Shown piece after piece: positions 14,747 to 15,801 of a stretch of DNA of 15,801 nucleotides. Within the stretch, counting starts at the first letter, position 1, and the number at the start of each line of letters is the position of its first letter. Position numbers and translations under genes: made by a program. The notes under the pieces were generated by a model. It was not told the origin of the DNA, made no database searches, and saw only the letters and a list, made by a program, of their open reading frames with translations. The stretch is from Syntrophomonas sp. UBA4911 (GTDB taxonomy: Bacteria > Bacillota > Syntrophomonadia > Syntrophomonadales > Syntrophomonadaceae): the NCBI GenBank assembly GCA_002398105.1, contig DHCD01000010.1:4895-20695 (forward strand), in the 5' to 3' direction.

Positions 14747-14758
14747 TATCATGCCGGA

Positions 14759-14791
14759 AAGGGTTGTGAAATTATACCCCGTAGATTTTGC
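14759..14791 (+). terminator. Possible terminator after the LysR gene
   Basis: AAGGGTTGTG (14759-14768) pairs with CGCAACCCTT (14782-14791) over 10 bp including one G-U pair. The loop is 13 nt and no real U-tract follows, so this is a weak terminator or only a hairpin. The rest of 14792-14935 is AT-rich and holds nothing recognised. Confidence 0.35.
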
Positions 14792-14935
14792 CGCAACCCT
14801 TCTTACCCCTACCTCCACTTATCCCGCTATCATCCTTTCTTCAACATTTTTTATACGTTTATAGTTTGTTTTCAATAGTAAAGATTATTCCGGCAACCAG
14901 GCTGGAAATATGTTTTATTTTACTGATCATTTGTA

Positions 14936-14941
14936 TATAAT
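14936..14941 (+). promoter_or_regulatory. -10 element of the polyamine operon promoter
   Basis: A perfect TATAAT with only a poor -35 (TTTTAT at 14913-14918, 17-nt spacer). A start near 14948 would place the GGAGG at 14970 and TTG 14985 in a short leader, and would put the upstream in-frame ATG at 14910 before the transcript, which argues against that longer start. Confidence 0.45.
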
Positions 14942-14984
14942 GTATCTGTTGTCTGCGAAAATAATCTCCGGAGGTGTATATCCT

Positions 14985-15443
14985 TTGTTACCGTTACCTA
15001 AAAAGTATTTTCTTACGGCTGCTTCGGCTGAAGGAGAAACCGAACTTACGGCGTTTGACGGGGCTCTATTGAACGCCCGGGTGGGAAATACCAATCTTCT
15101 TAAAGTCAGCAGCATCTTACCCCCGGGTTGTGAATATGAACCTGGTCTGGTCATACCCCCCGGGTCTCTCCTGCCCATCGCTTACGGCACTATTATAAGC
15201 ACGGTTCCCGGAGAAGTTATCTCGGCTGCCGTAGCAGTTGGTATCAAGCGGAATAGTTTTGGCGTTATTATGGAGTATGAAGGCCTGTGCGGAGCCGACC
15301 AAGCTGAGGCCCAGGTAAGGAAAATGGTGCAAGAGGCATTTCAGATCAGGAACCTGGAATTGGAAGATATTAAAGTGGCGGCAACCGAGCATACGGTCAA
15401 AAGAATAGGTTGCGCCTTTGCTGCCGTACCTTTGTGGTATTAA
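14985..15443 (+). CDS. pdaD: Pyruvoyl-dependent arginine decarboxylase
   Basis: Converts L-arginine to agmatine with a self-made pyruvoyl group, in the cytoplasm. The proenzyme of 152 aa is cut between Ser42 and Ser43 in [12 protein letters not shown], and Ser43 becomes the pyruvoyl residue. Other family residues are Asp25 in AFDGAL, Asn37 in GNTNL and Glu99 in IMEYEG; each lies exactly 10 below the Methanocaldococcus jannaschii numbers as I recall them (35, 47, 53, 109). The TTG at 14985 is chosen because GGAGG (14970-14974) precedes it by 10 nt and the N-terminus then begins [10 protein letters not shown] as in the family; the in-frame ATG at 14910 adds unrelated residues. It is followed after 29 nt by spermidine synthase, so both act in polyamine synthesis. 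Confidence 0.93.
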   Translation: MLPLPKKYFLTAASAEGETELTAFDGALLNARVGNTNLLKVSSILPPGCEYEPGLVIPPGSLLPIAYGTIISTVPGEVISAAVAVGIKRNSFGVIMEYEGLCGADQAEAQVRKMVQEAFQIRNLELEDIKVAATEHTVKRIGCAFAAVPLWY

Positions 15444-15472
15444 TCTGCCGGTGGACAAGGAGGAAAATAGGA

Positions 15473-15801
15473 TTGGAACTATGGGTGACTGAGTATCAAA
15501 CCCCTGCTTTAGGATTTAGCTGCAAGGCTACCGAAACTTTACGAGTTGAACAGACTCCTTTTCAGCAGCTTTCGGTTGTAAATACGGAACAATTCGGCCG
15601 CATGCTGCTGCTGGACGGCATGGTGCAGACCACTGAGAAGGACGAATTTGTTTATCATGAGATGATAACCATGATTGCCCTTAATGCTCACCCCCAACCC
15701 AGGAAAGTCCTGATTATCGGAGGAGGGGACGGCGGCGCCTTAAGAGAGGTGGTACGCCACCCGGCGGTTGAGTGTGGTATTCTGGCGGAAATAGATGAAC
15801 G
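15473..15801 (+). CDS. speE: Spermidine synthase (aminopropyltransferase), N-terminal part
   Basis: Transfers an aminopropyl group from decarboxylated S-adenosylmethionine to putrescine or a related acceptor. The 109 codons in the window contain the N-terminal beta domain and the start of the Rossmann-like methyltransferase fold: [46 protein letters not shown] and [19 protein letters not shown], ending LAEIDE. The usual length is about 280 aa, so two thirds lie beyond the right edge. TTG 15473 is the start because AAGGAGG (15457-15463) lies 9 nt before it; no in-frame ATG fits. It is in an operon with the arginine decarboxylase; an agmatinase gene often follows in such clusters but is not seen here. 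Confidence 0.93.
   Translation, partial: MELWVTEYQTPALGFSCKATETLRVEQTPFQQLSVVNTEQFGRMLLLDGMVQTTEKDEFVYHEMITMIALNAHPQPRKVLIIGGGDGGALREVVRHPAVECGILAEIDE

Noticed and set aside
14910..14984. Longer N-terminus for the arginine decarboxylase from ATG 14910
   Set aside because: The extra stretch spans the -10 promoter element and the Shine-Dalgarno sequence, and the family begins at the PKKYF region.

Overview
The window looks like chromosomal DNA of a low-to-moderate-GC, anaerobic, syntrophic Firmicute, most like the Syntrophomonadaceae. The reasons are a thiolase plus long-type acyl-CoA dehydrogenase pair (fatty-acid beta-oxidation) behind a good sigma-54 promoter, a type A RNase P RNA, a minimal SufC-SufB pair, a hexameric clostridial-type glutamate dehydrogenase, a RACo-like ferredoxin-ATPase, a PrsA lipoprotein foldase, and strong AGGAGG-like ribosome binding sites. 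This assignment is inference from gene content; no rRNA or tRNA gene is present.

Layout. Positions 1-2142 (minus strand) hold the thiolase followed by the N-terminal part of an acyl-CoA dehydrogenase, transcribed leftward from a -24/-12 promoter at 2280-2296. A long non-coding stretch (2296-2662) carries a duplicated 12-mer that could be an upstream activator site. Next, still on the minus strand, is the RNase P RNA gene (about 2703-3167) with its own sigma-A promoter and terminator and an unusually enlarged P12 arm. Everything from about 3350 onward is on the plus strand: an orphan three-helix membrane protein; a two-gene unit of a 76-residue protein resembling the N-terminus of FdhD, overlapping a 604-residue RACo-like [2Fe-2S]/ASKHA protein; a run of HisJ-like PHP phosphatase, CaCA cation exchanger, RidA-like protein and YlbF-like protein; gdhA on its own promoter; prsA; then fur, sufC, sufB and a LysR regulator; and finally pyruvoyl-dependent arginine decarboxylase followed by the start of spermidine synthase, which runs off the right edge.

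How the parts fit. Thiolase and acyl-CoA dehydrogenase are steps of acyl-CoA oxidation and are probably switched by a sigma-54 enhancer-binding protein. The Fur repressor has a Fur-like palindrome in its own promoter and a perfect 7-1-7 Fur box just behind it, upstream of sufCB, which links iron sensing to Fe-S cluster assembly. The last two genes begin a polyamine route (arginine to agmatine, then aminopropyl transfer).

Most of the window is ordinary housekeeping sequence. The best candidates for something new are the mini-FdhD/RACo pair, the enlarged RNase P arm, the sigma-54 control region with its repeats, and a 23-bp perfect hairpin between gdhA and prsA.
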